A stretch of DNA of 64,000 nucleotides, taken from assembly GCF_007754155.1 (NCBI RefSeq), contig NZ_CP037423.1, forward strand, positions 4,216,001-4,280,000. Direction: 5' to 3'. The notes under the pieces were generated by a model. The model was not told the DNA's origin. It searched no databases and worked only from the letters and a program-made list of their open reading frames with translations. The translations under genes were made by a program, and so were the position numbers. Of the stretch, positions 34,823 to 43,380 are shown piece after piece (position 1 is the first letter of the stretch; each line of letters begins with the position of its first letter). Origin of the DNA: Stieleria neptunia (GTDB lineage: Bacteria > Planctomycetota > Planctomycetia > Pirellulales > Pirellulaceae).

Positions 34823-37420
34823 ATGAAATTTGTAGCGATGTGGGTTTTGCTCGTTTTGGGGACAGTCGCCTTCAGCGGATGCAACTTCCGTTCGAACAAC
34901 TCGGAAGCTGATGTGCGAAGCGTTCATGCGAAGGGGACGCAGGAGCCAAATGTTCCAAGGACGGAACCGGTCAGCGAAGGGACGGTGTTTACTTCGGCCA
35001 TTTCCACTCGACATTTCTTTCCGGATTTCAAATACATACCGATCCCAGACTTCCCCGGTACGTTCGCGATCTGGGGTGCGTCGGGACGCGATGATGCTGG
35101 AAATCTCTACCTTGGCGTTTCGACGGTCTGGACTCCGGATGCCCCCCAACCGTCAGCCCGCGTTTTCCAATTGTCCGCGGGCGGCACGGTAAGAGAACTC
35201 GGCGATGTGGTTTCGCATCTCAAAACGGCAGGCGTGTATCGCGAGCGAACCCACAAGCTGGACCGTGGCGGCCACATCCTTCCTGAAGACTCGGATGTGG
35301 AGCCGACCCTTTGCCGCGAGTCGCAGTTGAAGGTCCATTCCAAGTTCGTCCAGATGGATGACGGAAAGGTCTACTTCGCGTCAATGGATGAATGGGGTGA
35401 AAAGGAAGACGGGTCACAACTGCCTCATTGGGGTTCCCACCTTTGGGCGTATTCACCCGAATCGGATCAGTGGGAACACCTGCACCAGATTCCCGAGGCA
35501 ATGATCGCGGTGAGTGGCGTCGGCCGATATCTGTTTGCGTTGGGATACTTCGACCACACGGTCTATGTCTATGACACAGTAAGCGGGCAGTTGAATCGAA
35601 CACAAGTAGGTTCCGTCGGCGGGCACATCTCACGAAACCTGATTTCGGATCGGCATGGGAACGTCTTTGTCCCTCGCGTCGCTGCCGATTCAACAGCCGA
35701 TTCGGGGTACGTCGTGGAGTTGGTTCAACTGGATCACGAGCTGAACGAGATCTCGTCATTCAAACTCGATCACTATCCTGTGACGCCTGACTTTTCATCG
35801 CACGGACTGACCGGCTTGGCATTTCTCACCGGGGACCGAATTGCCTTCACGACATCGGCGGGCTTCCTCTACCTGATCAAAGCAGAATCGGGTGAGCCCG
35901 CCGAAATCGAGGCGATTGGATGGTTCCACCCCGACGGTGAGTCCTACGCGGCTTCGCTTTTTCCATTGGATGGCGAACGATTTCTGTGCGGAGCTGTCAA
36001 ATACCAGAACCGTGAGCAATGGGTCAGCTACGATCTGGAGTCTCGGACATCGGTTTCGACTCCGTTGGAAATCAAAGGCGTTCCCGAACATGGGATGAAT
36101 TCAACCTTGCTGTATGGCAGCAACACCCGTGTCGACGACGGCTCATGCTTTGTCGTCGGTGCCTACAAGAATCGAGATCGTTCAAGACAGTTGCCGCTTT
36201 GCATCAAAGCGGGGTTCCCGCAATCGACGAAGAAACAGGTTGATCTGGCGGGCTCTCGGCTTTCTGGCTCGGCTGCGTCAAAGCTTGCCAGCCAATTTCG
36301 GACTGAAGAAATTCTCAGCGAGTTCGTTGATGATAATCTCCGCCATTGGCTGCGGGCATCTCCAACGGACAACGGTTTTCTGCACCCCAACTTGGGCGAG
36401 GACTGGGAGCGAACGCCAGCGGATTGGGCGAACGGAACTTCTCAGGGCCGTGGGGTCACCGTGCTGTGCGAAGGAGCTCTCGCTACACGAGAACCCGGCT
36501 TTGTGAAGGCCGCCGTCCAATCAGCAAACTTCTTGCTTGAACGCTTTGGCCCCAACGATCAGCGTGAACACTGGTGCGTCCAAGTCTCGCCGAAAGGACA
36601 GGCCCTTTCAGATGGGCACAACACCTACGACGCCGCGTTCATCATCTTGGGGCTTTCCAGAGCCTTTGAAGTGACGGGAGATCCTCGCTACTTAAGCGCC
36701 GCTCGAAACTGTCGCGACGAAGTCTTGGCCCATCATGCGCATCCCGATGGCGGGCTCTACTGGAAACTTAATCGAGACTTCGAGAACACCGCTGGTTTGA
36801 ACCAAAACCCGATCATGCATTTCTTTGAGGCATGCTTGTCCGTGCATGAAGCGTCCGGCGATCCGTCTGATCTTGATCCCGTCACCGCAATCGGCGAATT
36901 CGTTCTCAGTCGACTTGTTGAGCCAAACGGCAACCATATTCCTGAATACTATGAGATGAACTGGAACCCCACCCAAGACGGCTACATTGACCTGGGCCAC
37001 CAGTTCGAGTGGGCGTGGTTACTTAGTCAGGCTCACCATCAAGGGTGTGAGAAACGTTATCTGGATGTTGGGCAGCAAGTGTTGGATTACGGTCTGCAAA
37101 TTGGGTATGACAACACAGAGGGCGGGATCTTCGCGGGGGCCGATTACGGATCGAAGGTTACCAACCGGGGAAAAGGGCTCTGGCAACAGACCGAGTGCCT
37201 TCGAGCGATGGTTCGGTACGCTTGTCAGCATGGTCGCGAAGATCTCTGGCCCAAAATCGACCAAAGCTGGGAGTTGTTAAAGAGAGAGTTTGCCGACGAA
37301 CAGTACGGTGGGTTCGTTTCACATCCGGGGCAGCGTCAAAAAGGGTCTGTGTGGAAGTGCGGATATCACGAGACGGGTTTGTACAAGGAGATCCTATTGC
37401 AGCTGCGACTGTCTCAGTAA
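34823..37420 (+). CDS. Lipoprotein with beta-propeller-like N-half and AGE/toroid C-half
   Basis: 865 residues from ATG 34823, chosen because it directly starts the signal peptide MKFVAMWVLLVLGTVAFSGC with lipobox FSGC; ATG 34766 would add 19 residues before it. Residues about 60-480 are strand-rich with repeated blade-like motifs (GNLYLGVSTVW, GKVYFASMDEW, GNVFVPRVAA), suggesting a beta-propeller. Residues about 510-865 show helical hairpins and an N-acylglucosamine-2-epimerase-like signature (HNTYDAAFIILGLSRAFEVT, HPDGGLYWKLNRDFENT, LGHQFEWAWLLSQA). Likely acts on saccharides outside the cytoplasm, attached to a membrane by lipid. Epimerase or lyase activity cannot be decided. Confidence 0.65.
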   Translation: MKFVAMWVLLVLGTVAFSGCNFRSNNSEADVRSVHAKGTQEPNVPRTEPVSEGTVFTSAISTRHFFPDFKYIPIPDFPGTFAIWGASGRDDAGNLYLGVSTVWTPDAPQPSARVFQLSAGGTVRELGDVVSHLKTAGVYRERTHKLDRGGHILPEDSDVEPTLCRESQLKVHSKFVQMDDGKVYFASMDEWGEKEDGSQLPHWGSHLWAYSPESDQWEHLHQIPEAMIAVSGVGRYLFALGYFDHTVYVYDTVSGQLNRTQVGSVGGHISRNLISDRHGNVFVPRVAADSTADSGYVVELVQLDHELNEISSFKLDHYPVTPDFSSHGLTGLAFLTGDRIAFTTSAGFLYLIKAESGEPAEIEAIGWFHPDGESYAASLFPLDGERFLCGAVKYQNREQWVSYDLESRTSVSTPLEIKGVPEHGMNSTLLYGSNTRVDDGSCFVVGAYKNRDRSRQLPLCIKAGFPQSTKKQVDLAGSRLSGSAASKLASQFRTEEILSEFVDDNLRHWLRASPTDNGFLHPNLGEDWERTPADWANGTSQGRGVTVLCEGALATREPGFVKAAVQSANFLLERFGPNDQREHWCVQVSPKGQALSDGHNTYDAAFIILGLSRAFEVTGDPRYLSAARNCRDEVLAHHAHPDGGLYWKLNRDFENTAGLNQNPIMHFFEACLSVHEASGDPSDLDPVTAIGEFVLSRLVEPNGNHIPEYYEMNWNPTQDGYIDLGHQFEWAWLLSQAHHQGCEKRYLDVGQQVLDYGLQIGYDNTEGGIFAGADYGSKVTNRGKGLWQQTECLRAMVRYACQHGREDLWPKIDQSWELLKREFADEQYGGFVSHPGQRQKGSVWKCGYHETGLYKEILLQLRLSQ

Positions 37421-37460
37421 ATACGAGCGACCCCGACGACGGCCCATTTCCAACGGTCTG

Positions 37461-37494
37461 TCCTCGATCGTTCTGTCCCGAATCATTCTGCCTA
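37461..37494. repeat. Two units of the TCATTCTGCC-type dispersed repeat
   Basis: TCGTTCTG... CGAATCATTCTGCC lies between the lipoprotein gene and the decayed fragment; the same sequence (with CCCCGAATCATTCTGCC) occurs at 27790-27811, and in complement at about 53650 and 53730. Confidence 0.6.
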
Positions 37495-37586
37495 CCGATG
37501 CCGAATCCCGGGTTTCGTTCGCGATCACGACCTCGATCGGCTATCTTTATCGTCTCGTGCCGAGCGTTAGCGGCTCGGCACAGGTT

Positions 37587-37836
37587 ATTCGGTAGGTTGG
37601 TTCCGTCCCGACGGCGAGTCTGATTGGAGCAAGACGTTGCACAGAAATTTGAACTTGAAATCGCCGACGTCCCGGAGCATGGCATGAAAAGCGTCCTGCT
37701 GTCTGGTTCCAACACGCGTGACGACCACGGGAATCTGTACCTGGTCGGCGGCTGCAAAACCGCCGACGGGGCGCGGCATCTGCCGCTTTGTCTGCGCGTC
37801 GGTCTCTTGATTCCAGACGGCGAGAACGGTGTTTGA
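37587..37836 (+). pseudogene. Decayed partial copy of the propeller lipoprotein gene
   Basis: The first piece (VGWFRPDGES, from about 37587) and the second (37645-37836, IADVPEHGMKSVLLSGSNTR then RHLPLCLRVG) match GWFHPDGES and GVPEHGMNSTLLYGSNTR... RQLPLCIKAGF of the lipoprotein encoded at 34823-37420. They cover only the end of its propeller part, in shifted frames. It is a relic of a duplication or of a related gene. Its stop TGA overlaps the GTG start of the VanZ-like gene. Confidence 0.7.
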
Positions 37837-39187
37837 TTCTGACCGTCGTCGTCGCCGCATGCTGGGGCTGTTGGCGATCGCCATGCTGTCGCTGGCGATC
37901 TACGGATCGTTCTTGCCGATGCGATACGTGCCGACAAGTTGGGCGGAGGCAACGGCCGAGTTCAAATCGCTGCCTTGGTTTCATTTGGGAATCTATCGAC
38001 GTGCCGACTGGGTGGCGAACGGATTGATCATTCTGTTGCCCAGTTTCCTGATGTCCGGTGCGATCGACTGGGGGCGATCGACCCGCTGGCCGCTCATGCT
38101 TTTCTCGCCGCTTGTTGTGGTCGTGTGCTGTGCGGTCGCAGTGGCCATCGAATATTGCCAGGCGTTCTTTCCGATTCGCACGCAATCGTTGAACGACCTT
38201 TCCGCTGGCTGTGTCGGCGCGCTGCTCGGTCCGCTGGTCTATCTGGTGCTTGGGCGCCCGTTTGCCAGCGCGGTATTTAAGCTGCGCGACGCGGAATGGT
38301 CACAGAAACTTCGCTGGCTGATCGTTGTGTTTGTGTTCTTGAATCTGGCGTACGCGGTGATGCCGCTGGATTTGATGCTGCAGCCCTCTGATTATGTGAC
38401 GAAGTATCACGCGGGCCGGATCATCTTGTTGCCGTCGATGAATGGATTGGATTCGCCCGATTTGATGATGGTTTTGTTTCTTTCGCTCATCCGCGGGGCG
38501 ATTCTGGCGGCCATGTTTTCGGTGTGCTGTGGGACCCGAACCGCGGTGCTGGGGACCATTGCGTTTGCCTTGACCAACGAAGTGTTGCAGATCCCGGTCT
38601 TCACACGATTCGCTTCTGCATGGGAGGTCATTGCGGCGACCGCGGGGATCCCGGTTGGGATTGCCGGTGCGCGACTCGTTGGCAAGACGAAATTTTTGAC
38701 GCATGCTTGGTTTTGGATCTCAGCAGGCGGTTTGGCGCTCGTGCTGATCACGGTGGGGACACTCGGGCGTTCGACCGGCTGGGTGGAATCTGCCGAGGCG
38801 GTCCAGACGGCGTGGGGGCATTTCTGGGACTGGCCGTTGGCGAAGTACTACTTCACGTCGGAATTCGAGGCGGGGTCCAATGTGGTTGCGAAGCTGGGGC
38901 TGTTCGCGATCGTCGGATTCTGTTTCGCGGTCGGTGTCTCGAAACTGACGGGGGCCTGGCGGACGGTGGCGATTGTCTGGGTTGCTATCGCCGTCGTGGT
39001 CACCGCGACGTTCATCGAAGTGATGCAGGTGTATCTGAAGCCTCACATCGCCGATGCGTCAGATATCCTGCTTTACCTGACTGGAGCGATGGCCGGTTGG
39101 CTTGCGTACCAATTTGTGTTCGGGTTGGAGACGGTGGGGGCGGAGCGAGGGTGGCAGAATGATGGGGTGGCAGGTGCGCCGGGATAA
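37829..39187 (+). CDS. VanZ-like membrane protein with two VanZ units
   Basis: 452 residues with about ten hydrophobic segments. Two VanZ-type signatures are visible: VAIEYCQAFFPIRTQSLNDL at about residues 111-130, and TFIEVMQVYLKPHIADASDI at about residues 393-412. Between them lies a third, weaker copy (FALTNEVLQIPVFTRFASAW). VanZ-family proteins are often found near exosortase/PEP-CTERM polysaccharide loci; their biochemical role is unknown. GTG start overlaps the preceding fragment's stop. The last 12 residues (GWQNDGVAGAPG) are encoded by units of the dispersed 16-bp repeat, so the C-terminus has been replaced or extended. Confidence 0.75.
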   Translation: MFDSDRRRRRMLGLLAIAMLSLAIYGSFLPMRYVPTSWAEATAEFKSLPWFHLGIYRRADWVANGLIILLPSFLMSGAIDWGRSTRWPLMLFSPLVVVVCCAVAVAIEYCQAFFPIRTQSLNDLSAGCVGALLGPLVYLVLGRPFASAVFKLRDAEWSQKLRWLIVVFVFLNLAYAVMPLDLMLQPSDYVTKYHAGRIILLPSMNGLDSPDLMMVLFLSLIRGAILAAMFSVCCGTRTAVLGTIAFALTNEVLQIPVFTRFASAWEVIAATAGIPVGIAGARLVGKTKFLTHAWFWISAGGLALVLITVGTLGRSTGWVESAEAVQTAWGHFWDWPLAKYYFTSEFEAGSNVVAKLGLFAIVGFCFAVGVSKLTGAWRTVAIVWVAIAVVVTATFIEVMQVYLKPHIADASDILLYLTGAMAGWLAYQFVFGLETVGAERGWQNDGVAGAPG

Positions 39188-39259
39188 AACCGGTTTGGAA
39201 TAGGAATTGAAAGTGTTCTACGAAAAAGGTTTAGCCTACCATTTCGGCCTCCAGCGGAG

Positions 39260-39852
39260 GTGCGACCGCGGTAACAACGTCGTGCTGAGCGTCCGCCCCG
39301 GAGGGAAACGCAGGCCAGAAATTGAGCTCCGAAATCAATGTAGTCTCGTGTGTCGACCTTGTCTGCCTATGGGGAAGACAACATCCGGTGCGTCGTTATC
39401 TCTGGCGAGACGCAACGGAACACGGCGGAGTCTGAGAACCTGTGCATGCGTGGATATTCCAAACACGAGAACCGGGAGATCCCAACAGTTCCTTGGTCCG
39501 CCCACGGGCGAACACAAGGACGGTCAGTTAACCTCTCCGAGGGTACGGCTGACATGAACGCTGATGGGAAGTCGGATGAGTCCGTAGTACCGCTGACTCA
39601 GGCGAACAAAACTACGACCGTAGCGGCGGAGTCTGATGAGGGAAGGGATCTCACTGAAGGGAAGTATTGCCGAATTGTTACCGATGCTCCGAACTCAGAG
39701 TCGGGCCAAGCATCAATTAGAGCAACACGGGAAATCACGACGGGTAGCAACGTTCTGCGCTGTGATCGTTTGACCCAACGGAGGAGCCGTATGAGGTAGT
39801 TCTTCATGTACGGATCTGTGCGGGGGGCGGCTGGCAACAGCCGTCCCTACCG
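39260..39852 (+). mobile_element. Group II intron remnant lacking its reverse-transcriptase ORF
   Basis: The segment ends with a domain-V-like hairpin (39789-39822: GAGCCGTATGAGG ... TGTACGGATCT) followed by TGTGCGGGGG and a second small stem (GGCTGGCAACAGCCG) that fits domain VI. Its 5' side has a GTGCG start (39260) expected for these introns. Near 39554 a frame starts with a sequence typical of intron-encoded proteins (MNADGKSDESVVPLTQANK), but it stops after about 80 codons, where a maturase/reverse transcriptase of several hundred residues should follow. It lies between a VanZ-like gene and a tandem array. End positions are estimates. Confidence 0.65.
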
Positions 39853-39859
39853 CGACAAT

Positions 39860-40260
39860 GATGGGGTGGCAGAATGATGGGGTGGCAGAATGATGGGGTG
39901 GCAGAATGATGGGGTGGCAGAATGATGGGGTGGCAGAATGATGGGGTGGCAGAATGATGGGGTGGCAGAATGATGGAGTGGCAGAATGATGGAGTGGCAG
40001 AATGATGGAGTGGCAGAATGATGGAGTGGCAGAACGATGAGGGCAGAACGATGGGGTGGCAGAACGATGGGGTGGCAGAACGATGGGGTGGCAGAACGAT
40101 GGGGTGGCAGAACGATGGGGTGGCAGAACGATGGGGTGGCAGAACGATGGGGTGGCAGAACGATGGGGTGGCAGAACGATGGGGTGGCAGAACGATGGGG
40201 TGGCAGAACGATGGGGTGGCAGAACGATGGGGTGGCAGAACGATGGGGGCAGAACGATGG
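39860..40260. repeat. Tandem array of 16-bp units (about 23 units)
   Basis: Three homogeneous blocks: seven GATGGGGTGGCAGAAT units, four with GATGGAGTGG, then (after a 14-bp unit) about twelve GATGGGGTGGCAGAAC units and a final 14-bp unit. Block-wise variants show local expansion. All three forward frames and the reverse are open because 16 is not a multiple of 3 and the unit lacks stops; these frames are artefacts. Single units or pairs of the same motif occur at five other places in the window. Confidence 0.97.
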
Positions 40261-40339
40261 GAGGGGAGTCGACAGAACCGGTTTGCCCGAATGTTTTGCC
40301 CCTAAGATGCAGGCGGAAAACATGTTTCGGAGATTGAGA

Positions 40340-40396
40340 GTGGGATAGGCTTCCAGCCTGTCGATGCTGGAATGACAGGCTGAAAGCCTATCCCAC
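40340..40396. repeat. Hairpin repeat, copy 1 (GTGGGATAGGCTTCCAGCC type)
   Basis: Near-perfect inverted repeat of 23 bp arms around a short loop. It lies just upstream of the polymerase-like gene; further copies follow that gene (42388-42444) and hemL (57435-57494). Confidence 0.9.
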
Positions 40397-40422
40397 TAGC
40401 CACTAGCCACTAGCCACTCCCC
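40395..40422. repeat. Heptanucleotide array ACTAGCC (3 units plus one degenerate)
   Basis: Three ACTAGCC units and ACTCCCC, starting within the last bases of the hairpin repeat and ending 4 bp before the TTG start of the polymerase-like gene. Confidence 0.85.
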
Positions 40423-40426
40423 TTCC

Positions 40427-42370
40427 TTGTCCGCAAATCGCATTCTCGCCCTGGTCCTCTCCGCCGCCGCAATGATCGCGGCGATTGGTGTCGCTTGGCT
40501 GCATCCGGTCTGGCCTGGGGTTCAGGTCGGCATGGTGGTGGCATTCGCCGGCCTCGGCTTGTGGCGACCGTGGTGGTTCTTTGCGGTGTTTTCCGCGGCG
40601 CTGGTGATGGCCGACGCGTATCCGTGGACCGGTCAATTGGTCGTGCGGGAATACGACTCGATTTTGTTGGGGAATTTGGCCGGATGCCTGGCGGCTTGTG
40701 CGGTAGAACGAGAGGTTCAGCTCGTGGGGCCAAACATTCGCGGCAACCGCCTTGCCGCGTTCGCTTGGATGCTGCTGGGCGTCTCGGTCTTGCTCGCGTT
40801 TGTCCGTGGCTGGATTTCGTTGCCGGCAGCGCCCTGGGACGATCAATTGTCTGTTTACTTCACCCGCTGGAACGCGGTTCGCCAGGCCAAGGGGTTTGTC
40901 TGGGCGATCGTGTTTGGCGTGGTTTGCCGCTGTCTCACGACGAGTTCGGTTGTGTCCGATGGCGTCTCGCGATCGCCGGACGATTCGTCGTCCCCGCCCC
41001 CTCCGATTTTCGACTATTTCGCGGTGGGGGCGACGATTGCCTTGGTCTACGTCTGCTTGGGCGTGGTGTGGGAGCGAATGGTCTATGTCGGACTGTTCGA
41101 TTTCAGCGAGGTGCACCGCGCCTCCGGTCCAATTTGGACGATGCACATCGGCGGACAGCACATTGATGCGTTGCTGGTGATCGCGTTTCCGTTGGCGTGG
41201 TACACGTTGGTTGGCAACACTGCGTCGAAGTTCCAAGTCGCCGACAGTTCAACGAAATCCACGCGCGGAATCGATCGTGTGCTGCGGCTGGGCTTCACCG
41301 TGGGCTTTTTTCTGGTGGTCGTTTACGCGACGTTTGCGACGATGTCGCGGGCCACCATTGTGATTGTGGGGGCCGAGGCGTTGTGGATGGCGGGCGTCCA
41401 ATGGCACGGGAAACGCCGGGGATCGGAGGGCGGGAACCGGGGGCGATCCTATTCGACGGTCATGAGTGTGGGATTGTTGGTGTGCTTGGCCGGTCTGGCG
41501 ACCTACCAGATTCCCAACGCGATCCGTTCGCGGTTTGAAAACACAGCCCAGGATTCCAGGACGCGTCTGGCGCACTGGACCAGAATTGCCAAACATGTGG
41601 TCAGTGATCCGCGGCGTTTGTTGTTCGGCAGCGGGTTTGGGACGACACCGACTTTCTTGGCGATGGACGACGGCCGGACGATTCCTCCGGCGTCCCTGCA
41701 GCAGCAAAACGGGCAACTATCGTTGAGATTGTCCGGGGGATGGCCCATGTACGTCGAGACGATGATCCCGGCAGGCAATGAAGTCGCCGTCGACGGAAAC
41801 CTTGTGCGGGAGCGTCAAGACGAGGGCGAGCCGACGCGACTCGCGGTGATTCGCTCGGTCAAATCGATGTTTCAATCGTACGAGAAGGCATCGAAGACGT
41901 TTGATGTGACGGCGGAATCCGCTGAGATGAACATTCGAGTGCCGGATCCGCGGGAGATTGTCCCCCCAAAGGAAGCGGCTCCCACACTCGCCAATCTGCG
42001 ACTGCAAACGCTGGCGTTTTACAATCCCGGTCCCCAGTCGGTGGTTGTCAACGACCTGACGATTGCGATTGGGGGAGGCGACAAGCATGTTCCGACATTA
42101 TTTTTTACCTGTGATGATCACTTGGCTTGGCGCACGAAAAATGCGTTGCTGCAGCTCTGGCATTGCCAGGGCATGTTGGGCGCCGCCGCGGTCGTCCTGC
42201 TGGCGTTTGCTTGCTGGCCGGGACGCGACATGCCAGGCCGGGGAGCGGTCGGCACGACGCTCGGATGCATCCTAATCGGGATCGTTGCGATCGGCTCGGT
42301 GGGCAGTCTGTTCGATGCGGCCTGGATCACCGCCGTCGCGGTCGGCTGCATCGGGGCCAGCGGACGATAG
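40427..42370 (+). CDS. O-antigen ligase/polymerase-like membrane protein
   Basis: 647 residues, TTG start. About twelve hydrophobic segments, with an N-terminal block, a central periplasmic loop and the Wzy_C-like stretch TRLAHWTRIAKHVVSDPRRL LFGSGFG at about residues 378-405 (R, H and G pattern of PF04932). Unlike the polymerase at 7397 it carries a strand-rich extracytoplasmic domain of about 150 residues (425-560: SLRLSGGWPMYVETMIPAGN and onward) before the last two helices. It probably polymerises or ligates a surface glycan linked to the PEP-CTERM/VanZ region. It is bordered by two copies of one hairpin repeat. Confidence 0.68.
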   Translation: MSANRILALVLSAAAMIAAIGVAWLHPVWPGVQVGMVVAFAGLGLWRPWWFFAVFSAALVMADAYPWTGQLVVREYDSILLGNLAGCLAACAVEREVQLVGPNIRGNRLAAFAWMLLGVSVLLAFVRGWISLPAAPWDDQLSVYFTRWNAVRQAKGFVWAIVFGVVCRCLTTSSVVSDGVSRSPDDSSSPPPPIFDYFAVGATIALVYVCLGVVWERMVYVGLFDFSEVHRASGPIWTMHIGGQHIDALLVIAFPLAWYTLVGNTASKFQVADSSTKSTRGIDRVLRLGFTVGFFLVVVYATFATMSRATIVIVGAEALWMAGVQWHGKRRGSEGGNRGRSYSTVMSVGLLVCLAGLATYQIPNAIRSRFENTAQDSRTRLAHWTRIAKHVVSDPRRLLFGSGFGTTPTFLAMDDGRTIPPASLQQQNGQLSLRLSGGWPMYVETMIPAGNEVAVDGNLVRERQDEGEPTRLAVIRSVKSMFQSYEKASKTFDVTAESAEMNIRVPDPREIVPPKEAAPTLANLRLQTLAFYNPGPQSVVVNDLTIAIGGGDKHVPTLFFTCDDHLAWRTKNALLQLWHCQGMLGAAAVVLLAFACWPGRDMPGRGAVGTTLGCILIGIVAIGSVGSLFDAAWITAVAVGCIGASGR

Positions 42371-42387
42371 GTCTCGGATCGACTAAA

Positions 42388-42444
42388 GTGGGATAGGCTT
42401 CCAGCCTGTCGATGCCGAAATGACAGGCTGGAAGCCTATCCCAC
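42388..42444. repeat. Hairpin repeat, copy 2
   Basis: Same inverted repeat as at 40340-40396, 18 bp after the polymerase-like gene. Arms match perfectly (GACAGGCTGGAAGCCTATCC on the right). It could serve as a transcription stop although no T run follows. Confidence 0.9.
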
Positions 42445-42717
42445 TGATTGTTCGCTAATTGCTTCGCCCGACGCGTTGGCGAGGGGCGCCGCGTGCCCCA
42501 TTGCCAACGCGTGCGGGCTAAAACCGACAGCCCGCTCGCGCTGTTCCGCTAGCAGCTTCAGTGTGTCTTGTTAGCGGCAGGGCGCGAGCCCTCCGGTCTT
42601 TCAAGCGGAAACCGGACGGCTCGTGCCGTTCCGTAAACTTCTTCAGGGCCAAAATAGGAGGTATTGGCCGCGAGCTCTCCGGTCGGAGCGACCCTATCTT
42701 GAAATCGAGACAAAGCG
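42445..42717. repeat. Intergenic region with two GC-rich palindromes
   Basis: 42470-42513 contains ACGCGTTGGC ... GCCAACGCGT arms; 42581-42635 contains GCGAGCCCTCCGGTCTTTC paired with CCGGACGGCTCG, a unit recurring at 55845-55907. No gene recognised. Confidence 0.6.
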
Positions 42718-43137
42718 TTATCCGTTCCGCCCCCGCCCGAAAACTCCGCCAAAGCGCGGCAATTTTTCGACAACTGCAATCCGTTTGGCGAGATCGACCA
42801 GCAGCGGGGTGAAGATCACCGTGTTGTACAGCACCAGGATGATGGCCAGTCCCAGCAGTGCGAATTCCTGGGGTTGGGCATCGAGTGAAGCGTGGAAGAA
42901 GAACAGGTCCGACGTCAGTTGTTGCTCATTTTTCAGGCCGCGCAGATGCTCCGAGAACGGCAGCGAGGGGTACCAGGAAAAACTTCGCGGCGAATCGGGC
43001 AGAATCGCCCAGATCCCCCCGAGCGTCATCGCGGGGCCGATCGCGCGAAACCCTTTACGGCGAATGGCCGCGACCCCCAAAGCCGCTGCCCCGGCACAGG
43101 CCATGCCAACTCCAAAATGCATCGTGGTAAAGGCCAT
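42718..43137 (-). CDS. Conserved-looking small membrane protein, unknown function
   Basis: 139 residues, ATG start. A hydrophobic N-terminus (MHFGVGMACAGAAALGVAAI), a central polar segment with GGIWAILPDSPR and HASLDAQPQEF, and a second helix ALLGLAIILVLYNTVIFTP. The pattern His/Gly in helix one and LPD-x(n)-H resembles metal-dependent membrane hydrolase-like proteins (YdjM type), but it is shorter. It lies alone between repeats and a glycosyltransferase gene on the other strand. Function unknown. Confidence 0.6.
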   Translation of the reverse strand: MAFTTMHFGVGMACAGAAALGVAAIRRKGFRAIGPAMTLGGIWAILPDSPRSFSWYPSLPFSEHLRGLKNEQQLTSDLFFFHASLDAQPQEFALLGLAIILVLYNTVIFTPLLVDLAKRIAVVEKLPRFGGVFGRGRNG

Positions 43138-43380
43138 TTTAAGTCAAATCAAGTGGGTCTGGACAATCGTGCTTTGGCATCAGTGGGGCATGACGTACTT
43201 TACCAGGAGCTTCAACAAAAGTCCCGTGTTCCATGCACCATCCGGGAAATGTTGACTGGTGGCACGATGGTGTTCGTACTCTGCCTCTCCACGAGGATCT
43301 CAAGGATTGCATGTCTTGCAAGTCCATGCACCTCATAAGAGAATCCTGACCGTTCCGACAATCCAGCCGCATTGCACTGC

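Noticed and set aside
37158..37952. 264-codon minus-strand frame
   Set aside because: Overlaps the lipoprotein gene end, a decayed fragment and a repeat; composition is not protein-like.
39860..40260. Possible CRISPR array
   Set aside because: Units are directly abutting 16-mers without spacers, so it is a simple tandem repeat.
39847..40323. 158-codon minus-strand frame and three plus-strand frames in the 16-bp array
   Set aside because: Artefact of a stop-free tandem repeat; the peptides are simple repeats of the unit.
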